64,000 nucleotides of DNA, from assembly GCA_001566295.1 (NCBI GenBank), contig KQ964251.1, positions 811,838-875,837 on the forward strand, in the 5' to 3' direction. Under the pieces are notes generated by a model. The model made no database searches. It had not been told where the DNA came from and was given only the letters and a program-made list of their open reading frames with translations. This DNA is from Microdochium bolleyi. Its lineage: Eukaryota > Ascomycota > Sordariomycetes > Xylariales > Microdochiaceae. Below, one piece after another: positions 47,119 through 59,509 of this stretch; positions within the stretch are counted from its first letter, which is position 1, and the number at the start of each line of letters is the position of its first letter. A program made the translations under genes and the position numbers.

Positions 47119-50100
47119 CAGAGAGCCGGTCGAGCAGCTGGGCACAGGCAAGGCTGTTTGGGGCGGCGGCGGGTGGGCGAGCGGGTTAGGCGGGCCATAG
47201 ACTGGCGCCCGTCGAAGCAAATCTCAGATACGGGGCCGGGGGGCCAGGTTCCTGCACAATGCAGTCCGTGGCAACGAGTCGTTGCGCTGTCTGTTCCTGC
47301 AGCCGGCTCGGCCTGCTTGACCGTCATGGCCCCCTGGCGCGCCTCATCCCCCCTGCAACGTGTGTGGGTGGGCGCCGCCGCCCGCAACGTTCCCATGCCT
47401 GTCTGGCCGCCGTCTGTGCCCGGCACTGGTCGACTCACTCTGTTGGCCTCTGCGTCGTCCTGCTTCATCTCATTTCGCTAGCCTGGAACAGAGCTGTGTG
47501 CGTGGGTCACGCCGTGCGTGTCGAGCAGGCGCGCTGCGCGAGAGCTGTCGTCGGCTGGCTCAGGGCCAACACGGATAAGCGTGCGTGCAGTCAGTCACAG
47601 CGACAGCGGCCCCTATCATGGACCTCCCGCCAGCGAGACCGCACCAGCGCCCGTGAGGTGTGTGTGGATTCCCGGATCCGACTCTGGATACGAGGCCAGG
47701 ATTGGTGCAGCGCTGTTCCGTGCCTGGATTCGGTGGAAAGGGGCATGGGCCGTGACTGAATGCCATAGTGCGAAAACCTTGATGCCGATGGCTCGGGCTT
47801 CGTCTGACCCGCGTACCCTGGCGCGCCCGTGGGCAGGAGTGGTACGAGTAATGGCCCAGAGGCGCGACGGTGCGGTAAGGCGACAGGCTGTCATGCCCAC
47901 TGTGTGCTCACTGGCCCGCCGCTTGAGCTACCCAATCTGACGAACTCTGGAAGCGGCCAGGGGAACTGATGAATCACGGCACATCCAATGAGCGCTGGTC
48001 GACCAGGGGCCGGCACACTACTGCAAGGAACAGAAGACATTGACTGGGGCCCGGCCAGGGTCAACTGCGGAAATTGGAGCGCCACTGACCACACTCGAAG
48101 CTTGGTAATGGGTCGCCCGGCTGGGATTATCGATGTCGCAGAGCCCGCCGGCGTCTCCTAGCGTCAAGGCTGTTGCTGCCCGGGTGTGCTGCCGCGGCGA
48201 CGGCTTGTTTGTGTTGTTGCGTCAGTGTTATTGCTCGGTGATTGGTGTTTTTGTTGTTGTCGGTGGTTGCAGGAGCGCGATGTTGGAGAGGTGGAGGATG
48301 ATTTCCTGAGCACCTCAGCTCCGGAAGGAGCGAACGGTGCGAGGTATTGCTCACAAGCAGCCAACTCCAAGCCGCAGCCATGCTCATTAAACAATGATCA
48401 ATTGTCCAAGCATGTCTGACTTGCCAAGTCACCATTACTGCACATCCGGGAATTTGGCCTCCGTCTCCCATGTCCCATGTCAGCAGCTCCGCTCACACCC
48501 TGGCGAGCACGCGACAGCGAGCGTTGGAAACATGAAGCCCAGCTCCAGACTCCAGTACTCCGTAATCCACGGATGCCGCCGGCGGACCAGGTGTCGTTGC
48601 GGCTCGCCAGAGTCGCCACAGTCAGGGCTCCTGGATCCCGCAAATCGAGCCCAAGTCTCGTATTCATCAAGCACTTTGTGTCAGTGTGTTTCAACTTTCG
48701 ACGCTCGACAGCTCTCACTGCGATGAGGCCATGTGATAACACAGCCAGCGTCGAAGACTCCGGCCGAGCATTGTCCGCGATGCAGTCTGATCACATATCT
48801 GGACTGCACCCATGGTTCGATCTCGAAAACTCCACCAACTTGTCGATGCTCGACACGGGCAAATGTGGACTTCAGGGGGATGCACTGGCAGCGATCAAGC
48901 GATATCACTCCGCATTTCTTGCACAGTTCCACTTGCTGGCATCCCCAAAGCTCGACATCGGGCTGCCAGCCCGGCTCGTTCGCGCTAGCTGAGAAGCCCA
49001 TTCACCGCCAACGGGGTGGTTGTCTATCGAATGTTGATAGAGCGCGGTGGAGTTGTCATCTGCAGAAACAGGGTTATGGTTCGCATCGAGATCTTTGGGG
49101 TTCCAACTCACGTTCGACAATGTCTGGATACTACATCTGTACACTCGCAACGTGATTCACCAATCGATCGTAGTCGGGATCTTGCTTCTCACTCAGCGAC
49201 GTCCGACGGAGCCTGGGCAGCGGGTACATGCCAAGCCAGACACGCGACCCAATGTCCATGCGCTCCAAGGGCTGCATGAGCTATTTCAAGAGTTCGCCGC
49301 AACGGCTTCCGACAATTGCACAGTGCTTGGCATAACCGGCAGCATACATTAACCCCCAGCCAAACAACAGAAATGAGCATGTGGCAATTCGTATTGTTTG
49401 ATGAACATCAGGATGACCTGAAAGGCGACCTCTGATGCAAGGAGTAAATCCAGTTGGTCCGTTCATGGTTTATGGCGAGCTTATCGGAGTGAGCTGGCGT
49501 TCTAGAACTGGCAGAGGCCCATGCTGCAAATTGCGCAATGATGCATGTTCCATCCACCTGCAGCCGTACCCACCTCGATGTCGATGCTGTGGTCGCTGCA
49601 AAATTCGCCCCAAGATTGAGATGCAGGAGCATTCTGCCCATTGTTCACACAAAGATGTTCGAAGATGCAACTGATGCACATGTGCAGTGAGACGAATGAT
49701 CTGCAATTGTCTCGCTCAGGATCGTCGTCAAAGCAGGCCACAATGCCCAATTACGGGCTAGTTCATGCAGCCGAGTCATACTGGAGGTATAGCTGAGTAG
49801 GAGCAGGGAAAGGCTGACAGCTTGACATCCATTCTCTTGCTTTGATGACCCTTTAGAAGTCGCTGACGACGAGACACTTGGGAGCAGCTCAACTCAGCAT
49901 TGCCTGCAAAGTCGAGCTGATCGTTCATTGGACATTGTCACGCATCTCGTCCTTACACGGAGTGATTACGGAGTACCTAATTCCATACTGCTTCAGTGGT
50001 TCCTCCCCGCCCAGCACCTGCCGAGCCGGGGCACGCAAGCCGCTGACGCCTGCAGCGCAGAGAAGAGACGCACGTGAGAGCGTGATAAGCCGCATCCACC

Positions 50101-51994
50101 GGCAGAGCGTCTAATTTCCACCGCGTGCAAATAGCCTTGGCCGCGTCCACTCCACCGTGCTCAGAGCAGGGGGCTGTCAGGGCACCACTGCACCAGAACC
50201 TGGAAGCCCGACTCCTGGCTGTGGGGACAATGGCGAGTGTGCGTACGCGGCCTGCTGGCTGCTCTGGCTCTGCTTGCCCAGAATTACTCGCTCGAATTGG
50301 GATCGTCGGTGGTTGGAAGAAACCAGTGGCCCAGGCCATCAACCTGCAACGCCTGCGCACAGCACAATGATACCTTCGCGTCCATGCCCCGGATAAAAGA
50401 GCCCAGAGCCCATGCCTTCCTTATGTCAGCGTACCTGCTCCGCCGCGAGATGGCGCTGCGCGATGGCCAGAGCCTGTTTATTTCCGTCCGATCCGGAGAC
50501 ACTTGCCGGCCTGGATATCACCGGGTTTCCCCTTTCGTGATTGACTTTGTTCACCGCATCACGACGGCTTACCTACCCTCTCTTCGCGAGTATTCTCGAT
50601 GGAGTAGTTTTCTAGCCGAAGCTTGCCTCGCTGGGAGCGCATCGCGGTGGATACCACGCAACCGTAATGCCTGGCCGGCAATGCTTGCACACATCTACAC
50701 CGCTTGCCTATGGAGCCTGCATTGCTGCTGACCGCCATCACCGACGCCTCACCGACGCAGCGGTTGTGGCGGCCCTAGTGATTTCTTGTGCGGTGGACCA
50801 CGGACACGTCAGTCGCGCCTGACTTCGTATCTGCACGAGGGCCCAAGAGCCAGCCAGCTCGGGGCGGTCTGAGGATCAACCGCGGTCTCTTGTGTGTCGA
50901 CATGCAGTTGCTTCGGCTGTCAACCGCGCCAGTCTGATGGTTTGTCGCCGCCCCGACATTTGTGCAAGCGTGTGTAGTCCCGCGCCGGCCGGTGTTGCCA
51001 GATCCTGTGAGACCGGCGGCGGCACGGACGGTCAAGACACGGGGCACGACCGTGCCGGAGCATCGTGCCAAGCACCGGCTTCGTGCTACACGCGGCGGCG
51101 TTGAACCGCTCCGGGCGTCCGCGTGAAGATGCACAAGACCAGGTTCGACGTGAGTGTGGCACCAGTTGGCAGGCGTGGTTGCTTCAAGGCCGTCAACAGA
51201 GCATATCAGCAGTGATGTTCGGCATCGGTTAGAAAGAATACTAGAATATCAACGTTATGCGAAATAAACTGAAACAAACCCTTTACCCGTGACTGCTTGC
51301 TCCAAGGCCAGATACAGCAATCCATGCGCCTGGTCTGATGGGGATGTCTGCACATTCGAAGCGAGCACGATACTGTCGCAACGCAAATACACGTTTGGGA
51401 AGAAACCTCCCGTGATATGGCACCACGGCCACGGAGGAGGGACAATCGACCAGTGACAATCTGTTTGTGCAGCATGCCAGTCACAATGCTGCGAATACCG
51501 AACCTCCGTGACAAAGGTGTTTCACACAGCTGCCGGCCGGCGGCATGGCCGGAGCTCCCGTCGGAGACGCCGCCTCGGAGTACTCGTCCTCCCCCGCTCT
51601 GGACGCGGGGTTTGTCGTCATCGTTCGCGTCGCGCACACTCACACACACACACAAGCTTTCTGCGAAGCTCCCCGTGTTCCCGCATCGAGGGTTTGTCAG
51701 CTTGCTGGTGCCGGCAACTTCCTTGGGTTTCTCGTGACTCTCACGTCATCGGCGGCAGCCACAACTTTGGCAGAATCCATCGACGACCGCCTTATTGTTC
51801 AAATAGTACTCACAGGCTCTCTAACGTCGACAAAGCACACCGAGCATATTCACATCACTGCCACGAAGAGATCTTGAAGTTCATCGATTGGGTGGTTTTT
51901 TTTTTCTTACGATTTTTGACAATTTACAAGTGCTCCAACCAAATTGTTCACGCTGCAACCGGAAATCAGCAAATCGCAAGGAAATAAAACCATC
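47119..51994. other. Gene-free region between the GPI gene and the oxidoreductase
   Basis: 4.9 kb. The frames are short, mutually overlapping and mostly start at TTG or GTG. A Cys-rich minus-strand frame at 49502-49750 lacks an ATG at its head. TACTCCGTA and TACGGAGTA elements lie at 48556-48564 and 49967-49975. Nothing else is recognised. Confidence 0.45.
51635..51654 (+). repeat. CA-rich microsatellite
   Basis: A short run of CA units, interrupted once, in the upstream region of the oxidoreductase gene. Confidence 0.85.
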
Positions 51995-53211
51995 ATGCCT
52001 TCAACCATGAAAGCAGTTGGTACGTGTTCAAACGCAACCCTCAGATTCCCATCCAAATCCCAAGCGTGTCATAGCAATAATTGCAAGCATGCGTTCAAGC
52101 ATGCCGAGTAGTAATGTTGTACAAATGCACTCCGCCCATAGGGCACATATCCGAGGCAGCAAGCAGACACATCACATGGCAAAGCTGACAGTAACCCACC
52201 GCAGACATCAAGGGCGGCACCGGCCACGCCGACGCGCTCTTCATCAACCCGGACACCCCGATCCCCGAGGCCAAGCAAGGCGAGGCGCTCGTCCGCGTCA
52301 AGGCCTTCGGCCTGAACCGCATGGACCTGCTGCAGCGCGAGGGCCAGTACCCGCTGCCGCCGCACTACCCCAAGACGCTGGGCGTCGAGTTCAGCGGGAC
52401 CGTCGAGTCTGTCGAGGACGGCGGCTCCAGCGACTTCAAGCCCGGCGACGCCGTCTTCGGCCTGGCGTACGGCGGCGCGTACGCCGAGTACATCGCCGTC
52501 AGCACCAAGATGCTCCTGCACAAGCCCGAGTTCCTGAGCTGGGAGCAGGCCGCGGGCGTCCCGGAGACGTGGATCACGGCGACCCAGGCGCTGTTCCTGG
52601 TCGGCGAGTTCGCTAAAGGGAAATCGGTCTTGTGGCACGCGGGCGCGAGCGGCGTGAGCATCGCGGGGATCCAGCTCGCGCTCGACGCCGGGGCGAGCGC
52701 GGTGTACGCGACCGCGGGCAGCGACGAGAAGTGCGCCTTCATCGAGCGCGAGCTCGGCGCGACCAAGGCATTCAACTACAAGAAGCTCGGGGGCGAGGAC
52801 GGCAAGGCCGGCTGGGACAAGCAGATCCTCGAGGCCACGGGCGGCAAGGGCGTCGACATCATCATCGACTTCATCGGCGCGTCGTACTTCCAGCAGAACC
52901 TCAACGTCGCGGCGCGCGACGCGCACTGGGTGTGCCTGGGCCTCATGGGGGGCAGCACGCTCGACGGGGTTAACATCGGCCCCTTGCTGTTCAAGAGGAT
53001 CCGCATCGAGGGCACCACGCTGCGCAGCAGGGACGCCGAGTACCAGGGCAAGCTGCGCGACAAGCTCGCAGAGTACATCCCGCACTTTGACAAGGACGGA
53101 AAGCTCAAGGTGCTGCTGGACTCGGTGTTTGACTGGGAGGATGTAATCAAGGCCCACAAGCTCATGGAGGAGAACAAGACGACGGGCAAGATTATTTGCA
53201 CGATCTCGTGA
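51995..53211 (+). CDS. Zinc-free quinone oxidoreductase (MDR family, TP53I3-like)
   Basis: This NAD(P)H-dependent medium-chain reductase is expected to reduce quinones or enals. Exons: 51995-52019 (MPSTMKAV plus one base) and 52205-53211; the intron is 185 nt. The protein is 343 residues. The GroES-like domain carries FGLNRMDLLQREGQYP, and the Rossmann fold the loop WHAGASGVSIAG followed by YATAGSDEKC. The segment FDWEDVIKAHKLMEENKTTGKI is the classical quinone-reductase C-terminus. The zinc ligands of alcohol dehydrogenases are missing, as expected. The tiny first exon is needed for the MKAV start; the downstream frame has no Met before residue 39 (MDLLQ). It converges on an MFS transporter and may work with it in detoxification (inference). 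The antisense strand is open over nearly the whole gene because of GC bias. Confidence 0.93.
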
Positions 53212-53420
53212 AGGGGCTCTGAGGTGGCGGTTGTAGCTCAATGAGAAACTCTCGCTTCGTATTTGAACAGCACCTGCAGGGCCGGGGAAAAAGCATCCGT
53301 GGGAATAGAGTACTCTATTCTGTCTGGCCGTGACCAGGCTGCTGGGTATCTACGGTAGTCTATATGATGATGGTATAATTGTAATGCTAGCCCCATGCTC
53401 TGCAAGGTATGTATTCGCTT

Positions 53421-55079
53421 CTACTTCTTCGCCCTCGACCCAGACGAGCTCTTCACCAGGAAAGCTATGCTCGTCAGCCACCCAAGCCCGGCGAGCCCGA
53501 CGGCCATGTACAGCCCGATGCGGTAGCCAAACTCGAGGCCCTGCTTGGTCGAGATGTCGTGGCTGAGGTACGACTCGGCGGTGCCGGCGAACCCGAGGGC
53601 GAGCGAGATGCTGTAGTTGACGACGGTGTTGACCAGGCTGGCCGCGACGCCCTGGTGCCGCCGCGGCACGGCGTCGCTCAGGATCAGGGTGGCCGCGGGG
53701 AAGCTCATGTCCATGCCCCAGGGTGTGATGACGGTACACAGGAACATCTGGATCCAGTAGGTCTGGTCGGTCGGGCGGAACGCGAACAGCGCCGAGCCGG
53801 CAAGGAAGGAGCTCATGGCGATGACCATGGTCCACGCAGGACCGATGCGGCCGAGCACGAGGCCAGTGCAGATGGCGGCCACGGCACCCGAGATGACGAC
53901 GGGGCTGAACCAACCGACTACCAGGAGCTCAGGGAGGTCTAGGACTCGCGCGCAAAAGACCCAGGAGTAGTAGATCCAGATGCCGAAGCATCCCCAGCCA
54001 AAGGCCATGCAGGCCAGGACGAAGCCGACATTCGAGTTGAGGGCGTGGAGGGGTAGCAGCGGGTGCTCGGACTGGTACAGCTCCATGTAGATGAAGGCGG
54101 CGAGGACCAGGAAGCCGAGGATGAGGAGGACGTAGACGTAGGGAGTGGTCCACCCGACGATCGGCGCCTGGTTCCACGCAACATTGACGAGGATGAGTCC
54201 CGTAACGCCCACCAGCCCGGCAACTATATCCGTTTCGATGATGAGTGCCTTGAAACTAAGGGTCTTGGGGTCTTTGTGCGGAGGAATCGAGGGCACAACG
54301 AAGACAGCGAGGACGGCCAGGAACAGGAGGCCGATGGACGACACAAAGAACGTCCATGGCCACCAGGCGAACCGGGCAAAGACGGCTGCAAGGGCCGCCC
54401 CAATGATGGCGCCTCCAGGAGCACAGGCTCCGAACAGGGAGAACGCCATATTCTTCCGGTGGCCGTTCGGGTAGGAGGCTCCCAGTACCGCGAGGCCATT
54501 GGGCAGCAGTATAGAGGGGCCAATACCTTGCAGAGCTCCTATAGATGAGACTTGTCAGCTTTCCATTACCCCCTGGAGAAGTCACACCACCGAGGTTGAT
54601 CAGACAAACTCACTCGCAAATGTGAACATGAAAGCACCGCGGTAGACAGCCAGGCCACAGACGAGAGACCAGAATGAATACCAGAGATAGCCGATGATCA
54701 TCATCCTCTTGTAGCCGAAGACATCACCGAGCCGCCCCGAGATGAGGATGAATGAGCCCACAGTCAAGCTGTAGGCCGCAATGAGCCAGGACTCCTCGCC
54801 CGGAGAGTGCAGGTCGAAGTCATTGGCGATGGTCTTGAGAATCGCCAGCACCTGAGCAAGACCGGCTTGAGTGGTGAGCTGGGCGCAGCATACTACCGCC
54901 ACAAGGAGGATCTCTCGAGGGAGCGAGATGGCGGACGCAAAGTACAAGCTTCCACTCCTACTGGGCTCCAGGGGGTTCAAGCCGGGATCCTTCTCAACGT
55001 CGCTATTGCTGGCACTGCCTTGCTGGTCGTGATAGGTATTGTGTGCCACAGGAGGCGTAGCTGTGCCGTTGTCGCTCAT
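53421..55079 (-). CDS. MFS multidrug transporter, DHA2 (14-TM) type
   Basis: This is a plasma-membrane proton antiporter of 527 residues. Exons: 55079-54614 and 54538-53421; the intron is 75 nt. Residues 1-50 are a polar cytoplasmic head (MSDNGTATPPV). Helices begin near residue 53 (LLVAVVCCAQLTTQAGLAQV). Motif A in the loop after helix 2 is SGRLGDVFGYKRM. The antiporter region GACAPGGAIIGAALA fits motif C (G-x8-G-x3-GPxxGG-like). The tail ends SSSGSRAKK. Hydrophobic segments add up to about 14 helices, and the extra pair around VAGLVGVTGLILVNVAW supports DHA2 rather than DHA1. An upstream in-frame Met at 55181 exists, but the ATG at 55079 gives the usual polar head. It lies 395 bp downstream of a same-strand Zn2Cys6 regulator and converges on an oxidoreductase, which suggests an efflux unit; the substrate is unknown. 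Confidence 0.93.
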
Positions 55080-55474
55080 TGTGAATTCGAAATGTACTAG
55101 ATGTGCTGCATTGAAACTGGCGAGGATCCGAACGCTATCTCGAATTTCAAAGTCCAGCAACGGTTTAATATCAATCCTCACGAGTCACGTCAACCATGAC
55201 GATATCGCAACTCCGGCAGGTTTCCTGCGATTGGCGCCTTTCCCGACACGCGAAGCGGTTCACCGCTGAGAAGGATATGATTGGTCAGATCGGCCAAGCT
55301 GGAACGGCTCCAGTCCGGCGCAAGTGCCACAATTGGCCAGCAGTCCAAAAGACGCCTTGGGATCCATTCAGTCTCCACTAACATCCACTCACCAATTATT
55401 AATTGCGACGCTCCTCGGAACGGATCTCTCGTAAGCAAACCATGCTGGACGAGTACAACTGGCAATGTTATTCA
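55080..55474. promoter_or_regulatory. Spacer and promoter between the Zn2Cys6 gene and the MFS gene
   Basis: 395 bp containing the regulator's 3' end and the transporter's promoter. A minus-strand CCAAT box (in the ATTGG near 55281-55285) is the only recognisable element. No clear CGG-spaced inverted repeat of a Zn2Cys6 site was seen. Confidence 0.3.
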
Positions 55475-58127
55475 TCAATAGTAGAAGAGCCCTTCTGGAT
55501 CTAGGAAGTTGGAAATTAGGTTTGTCCCCAACAGACTGGCATTCATGTCCTCCTGCGTAAGGTTCGGTGGGAAGAGCAGGTCCGCAGGCGCTCCATTTTG
55601 CTGCTCAAGTGAGAGTGTACTGCTGAGGCCGTCGGCGTGCTCGAGGCCGTAGTGTGGGTGCTCCGCATTGGCATATCTTTGGAGTGCTTGCTCCCGGTTG
55701 CCCTCCACAATGTCTTTGGCAATGCCCAGAACCTCGGTCGTGATCTCTGCACACTTGCGAGTCACGGCGATCCGGTCCATGGCCCTGAAAATCTCGATGG
55801 ACTTCTCGGCAGCGGCAAGCAGCACCTGTGCAGGTTCCGGTTGCATGTTGGACAGCACGACGTAGAGCAGCACCATGCTGGCGTCTAGTGCATAGCTGGA
55901 GTTGTACCACCTGATCTGGCATATTAGTAACTAGGTGGTGCCGAATCGCCCGCAGGAACAGAAACACGTACCATGAGCGGAACCATGGACGGCTGGCAAA
56001 GGAGTCGTAAAGAAGGTTAATCGTGCTTTTCGAGGCTTCCACGCACGACTGAATGTGCACAGCATATCGCTCATGGTTTGCCTTGGTGGCAGCAGAAATC
56101 AGGAAGGGACGATGAAGTAGGACTCGGGCACTAAACAATCCTGAAGGTATAATCCGATTAGTTCCAGATTCGAAATCACATTACAAGTACCTCTTTGGCC
56201 TTACTGAGATGGAGCACTATCTTCTGCTTCGTAATCAACTCTGATTCGAGCAGAGAGCTGCCGTTGACGTCGAGTCTCTGTGGGAGACTTTCCACCCAGG
56301 CAGAAATCCGCCGGTCATGTTCCATGGCTCGAAGGCTTTTCTCAGTTGTGCATGCGTCACTAGAGTAGGCGACCAAGTCCTGGGAGATCTGAAGTAAGAT
56401 ATCGGCTAGCCCAACTGTGCAATTGAGCATCTGCGTGGTGGGTGTGTCGTTGGGCTGTCAGTCTGGAGGTTAGCAAAGACACAAGTTACAAACAGACCAC
56501 AAGGCTGCTCACCACAACTAAGGGCAACGGTACGCGATAATACCGTGGTTCTCTCAAGGAAGGTAGTCGACCCGTCGCTGCGCACAGTTCTCTGTTTCTG
56601 ATCTTAGCATAAGCCGTGACATTAGAGCGCCGGTATTCTTACATTTCGTGACAGTACAGGGCCCTTCACAACAGCTGTGTTAGCCTCCAGACACTGGCTA
56701 TGATGAGAGGTTCGACCTACCACCAAAGTCTGCTGGCTTCGCCTGATGTTGAGCTATTAGGGACGCCTATGGCTAGAGCGGCGCGGACCGCCATGCCACT
56801 ATACATGTACGAGCTGTGTGGTTTGAGTGCATTCTGGCAGAATACAGACTGTATAGGAAGTTGGCCTATATATCAGCTTCGGCATGATTGTGAGCCCGGA
56901 GGCAAAGGTCAACTTACCATTAGAAAAAGAGCTTCCGTAAGGTCCATAGACGAGATCTCAAAAACATTCCCCAGATAGGACTGAGCTTTGTCGAAATATA
57001 GACGTGCAATCCTGATCGGGACATAAGATGATGCCTTGCCAGCACCTCGAGGGTCTGCGCGGTTCAGAAACTCGACGTTCTCGCTCCAGACGAGGGAGGA
57101 CGCATCGCCAGCAGTGATCGCGCCCAGTGCAAGGACCATGTAAAACAAGGCCAGGAAGCCATGCCGGCCACGGAGAGCGCCGCTCGCTTGCACTTCCCAG
57201 ACCTCCCGGTGACACCTTTGTATGAAGCTGGCCTGGTCCAAAAATGGATGTATGCAGTGAATGCTCTGGAAGTAGAGTCTGACACATTCCTTTTGCAAAC
57301 CAATCTCGACGTTCGACCCATTCGCCGCGGGAGACGACAGAGGTCCAGCACCAGCCCGAGAAGCCGAGGTTGCTGGCAGCAACCGAGGAGGGCCAGTGTG
57401 TATTTCAGCGTCTGAAGCAGCACAGTAGTCATAGCTGTGAAGGAGATTCACCACCGAGGGCCCGCCATCTTCGCGAGGACTGACAGCTGCTTGTCCGATG
57501 TTGGCAGAGTCCTGCCCACTTCGAGCATTGGCCTTGCCACGCAACAAGGAGAGGAAGTAGAACGTGCCTGCTGGCCCATAGAACTCCGTGCCCTTTGTGT
57601 GCCGATTAGTGTCGCTGAGACCATTCGATGTATCTTCAGGTCGATGCTCATCGTCGTGGTTGACTTCAGTCGCAGGCATGGCGGGTCGCAATGGATGTGC
57701 CGAGTGTCTGCTGCCCTCTCTGCCGGGACGGCCTGCATCGGAAGCCGAATCATGTGATCGAACACCAGATTTTGCGCCAGTGTCTTCGCGTGGACTGTGA
57801 GAATGTGAGAACATTTCTTGCTGGTCAGGCAGTTGAGTGAATGGACTTACAGTGAAGCACGTTGTGTATGCCGAGCCAGTGCAGCGTCTCGCTGATGATA
57901 AGTGCAGGAAAAGCCATGAGCTGTGAGTTGATCAGCACCCGGAGTTAAACCCTCAAGGGTCATATTCAATCGCAGTCAGAGTGTATTTGGATGTACGTAC
58001 TCATGCAAGGCGAGCATGGCTCAGTGTGCGAACATTTCGCTTTTCGTATGCGACACGCATCGCAGGCAAGTGGCACCCGACGCGTGCCTCTCCGAGTTAA
58101 GGCTTCTCCAGACGCATGCGGAGGCAT
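55475..58127 (-). CDS. Zn(II)2Cys6 fungal-specific transcription factor (nine exons)
   Basis: This is a nuclear regulator of 720 residues. Exons: 58127-58001, 57920-57851, 57794-56918, 56848-56721, 56663-56643 (21 nt), 56597-56513, 56454-56205, 56140-55972, 55910-55475. The zinc cluster is split over exons 1 and 2: C22-x2-C25-x6-C32-x5-C38-x2-C41-x6-C48, starting LACDACRIRKAKC and ending MTHGFSCTY. Residues 60-170 are a polar linker. The Fungal_trans middle homology domain follows: YFQSIHCIHPFLDQASF, YSGMAVRAALAIGV, WWALYCHEI, LREPRYYRVPLPL. The C-terminus includes LHLRLFSARVLLHRPFL and SWWYNSSYALDASMV. Every junction keeps phase. An ATG inside exon 3 (57814) reads through the intron and would omit the zinc cluster, so it is not the start. 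Position beside an MFS transporter suggests local regulation. Confidence 0.9.
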
Positions 58128-58878
58128 CGTAAATTGCAAGCACCTATTGGATTCTCATCTGCAGAGTCCGCGTCGCATGACCGCCTCCATCTAGGTGGAT
58201 CTGTTGCAGATTCGTTACCTGAGCACTGGATGGAAGAGCGTGGTACGAGGTTGTGGAAGGCCTACTTACCTGAGCAGGCTTCGACGAACCTTCGAAGTTC
58301 AGAAGTGGGGCGGGCTTCCTCCTGGTTTCAATCAATTCCAATCACAAGAGCAATAGCGTTCAACATGGTAAGGATGCCACAGGTACGTGACTGGGCATAT
58401 GATCGGGCCTTTTGTAAGTTCAAAGCAGGTGCTAGGTTTGATGTGGTATGGTGCAGATTTGGTGGTGATTACGGTATTCTCATCAAATGCTCCTGCATGC
58501 GTATCACAAGAACACAGCCATTACAGGTTGCAAGACAATGTTCATCCACCCACCATCGTCTCCGCCCCGGACGCCATGAAATGATCTTGTAGGTGAGTCC
58601 ATGTGGGTAGACAAGCGTCGTAACTTCTGTATCGCAAGGACAGCTCGCCGGCTCGACCGCGCCAGCAACCTCGTGCAAGCACAACGCCAACATCTGTAGA
58701 GCGAGCCCTCTCCAGACACTGCTACAGGTTTCGCTATCTGAACTTGTGGTAAATCAGCAAACCATTTCTCACTCGTGAGCGATGCGCTTCCCGTTGAGAT
58801 CTCATGCAGTCAAAGGCCATCGGCTTGTCGCAAGAAGGTAAATGCAGGGATGCGCGATGCGTGTCCAAATGCACGAAC
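58128..58878. other. Intergenic, upstream of the Zn2Cys6 gene
   Basis: 750 bp between the regulator start and the sub1 stop. No gene is recognised. Confidence 0.5.
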
Positions 58879-59509
58879 TCAATCTGCATCATCGTCCTCT
58901 TCATCGCTTGTGGCCTCAATGTTGGACTTCTTCGCCTTCTTCGGCGCCTTCTTCTTATCCACAGGTGTCTCGTCTTCATCCTCATCTGATGAGTGAGCTA
59001 CGGCCTTTGACAGAGCCCCCGCGCGCGTGTCGGGCACATCATGGCCCTGCTCAGCTAGTTCTGCATTGAGGCTGGGGATGGCGTTGACCAGACTCGCGTA
59101 TTGCTCCAGGGATAGAGAAATGCCCTTGAAATTATCAGCGTTTATTCAGCACAAACCGAGTCGGTGGAGCAATTACCTTCTTGCCAGGCTTCATGTCGCC
59201 GGCTGCATCAGTGTAGTACTCGCGAATATTGATGAGAACCTTGCCCTTGAAATTGGAGATCCCAACTCGGCGGTTGGCGGACAGCTAGTATATTGATTAG
59301 CGAAAACTGGTTGCTGACAAGGATCGCTGAATGCGCACAGTCCAGAACGAGTTGCCCTCGTCGTCCTTGCCAGAAGTCGCGGTAGAAGTCTTTGCCTTCT
59401 TGGTGGGCTTCGCTGTCTGCTTGACGGGTGCATCATCGGCCGAGTCGTCATCGGCTACATCCCGGCGGGAGCGCTTGAGATTCTTGGCACCTCCTCTAGA
59501 ACCAACCAT
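58879..59509 (-). CDS. sub1: RNA polymerase II coactivator Sub1/PC4
   Basis: Sub1/PC4 binds single-stranded DNA and supports transcription initiation, elongation and genome stability. Exons: 59509-59339, 59284-59177, 59124-58879, giving 174 residues; the introns are 54 and 52 nt. The N-terminus (1-50) is basic and Ser-rich (KRSRRD, KPTKKAKT). The PC4 ssDNA-binding fold spans about residues 50-115: SFWTLSANRRVGISNFKGK, LINIREYYTDAAGDMKPGKK and GISLSLEQYASLVNAI. The C-terminus alternates acidic and Lys-rich stretches (DEDEDE, KKKAPKKAKK, DEEDDDAD), longer than in yeast or human PC4. The gene lies head to head with the PXA-PX gene across 1.4 kb. Confidence 0.93.

Noticed and set aside
49502..49750. 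82-codon Cys-rich minus-strand frame
   Set aside because: It starts at TTG. The nearest upstream ATG is in a different frame, and there is no signal peptide.
52069..53241. 390-codon frame antisense to the quinone oxidoreductase
   Set aside because: It is a GC-bias mirror of a well-supported gene, rich in Leu/Arg/Val/Ala with no domain.
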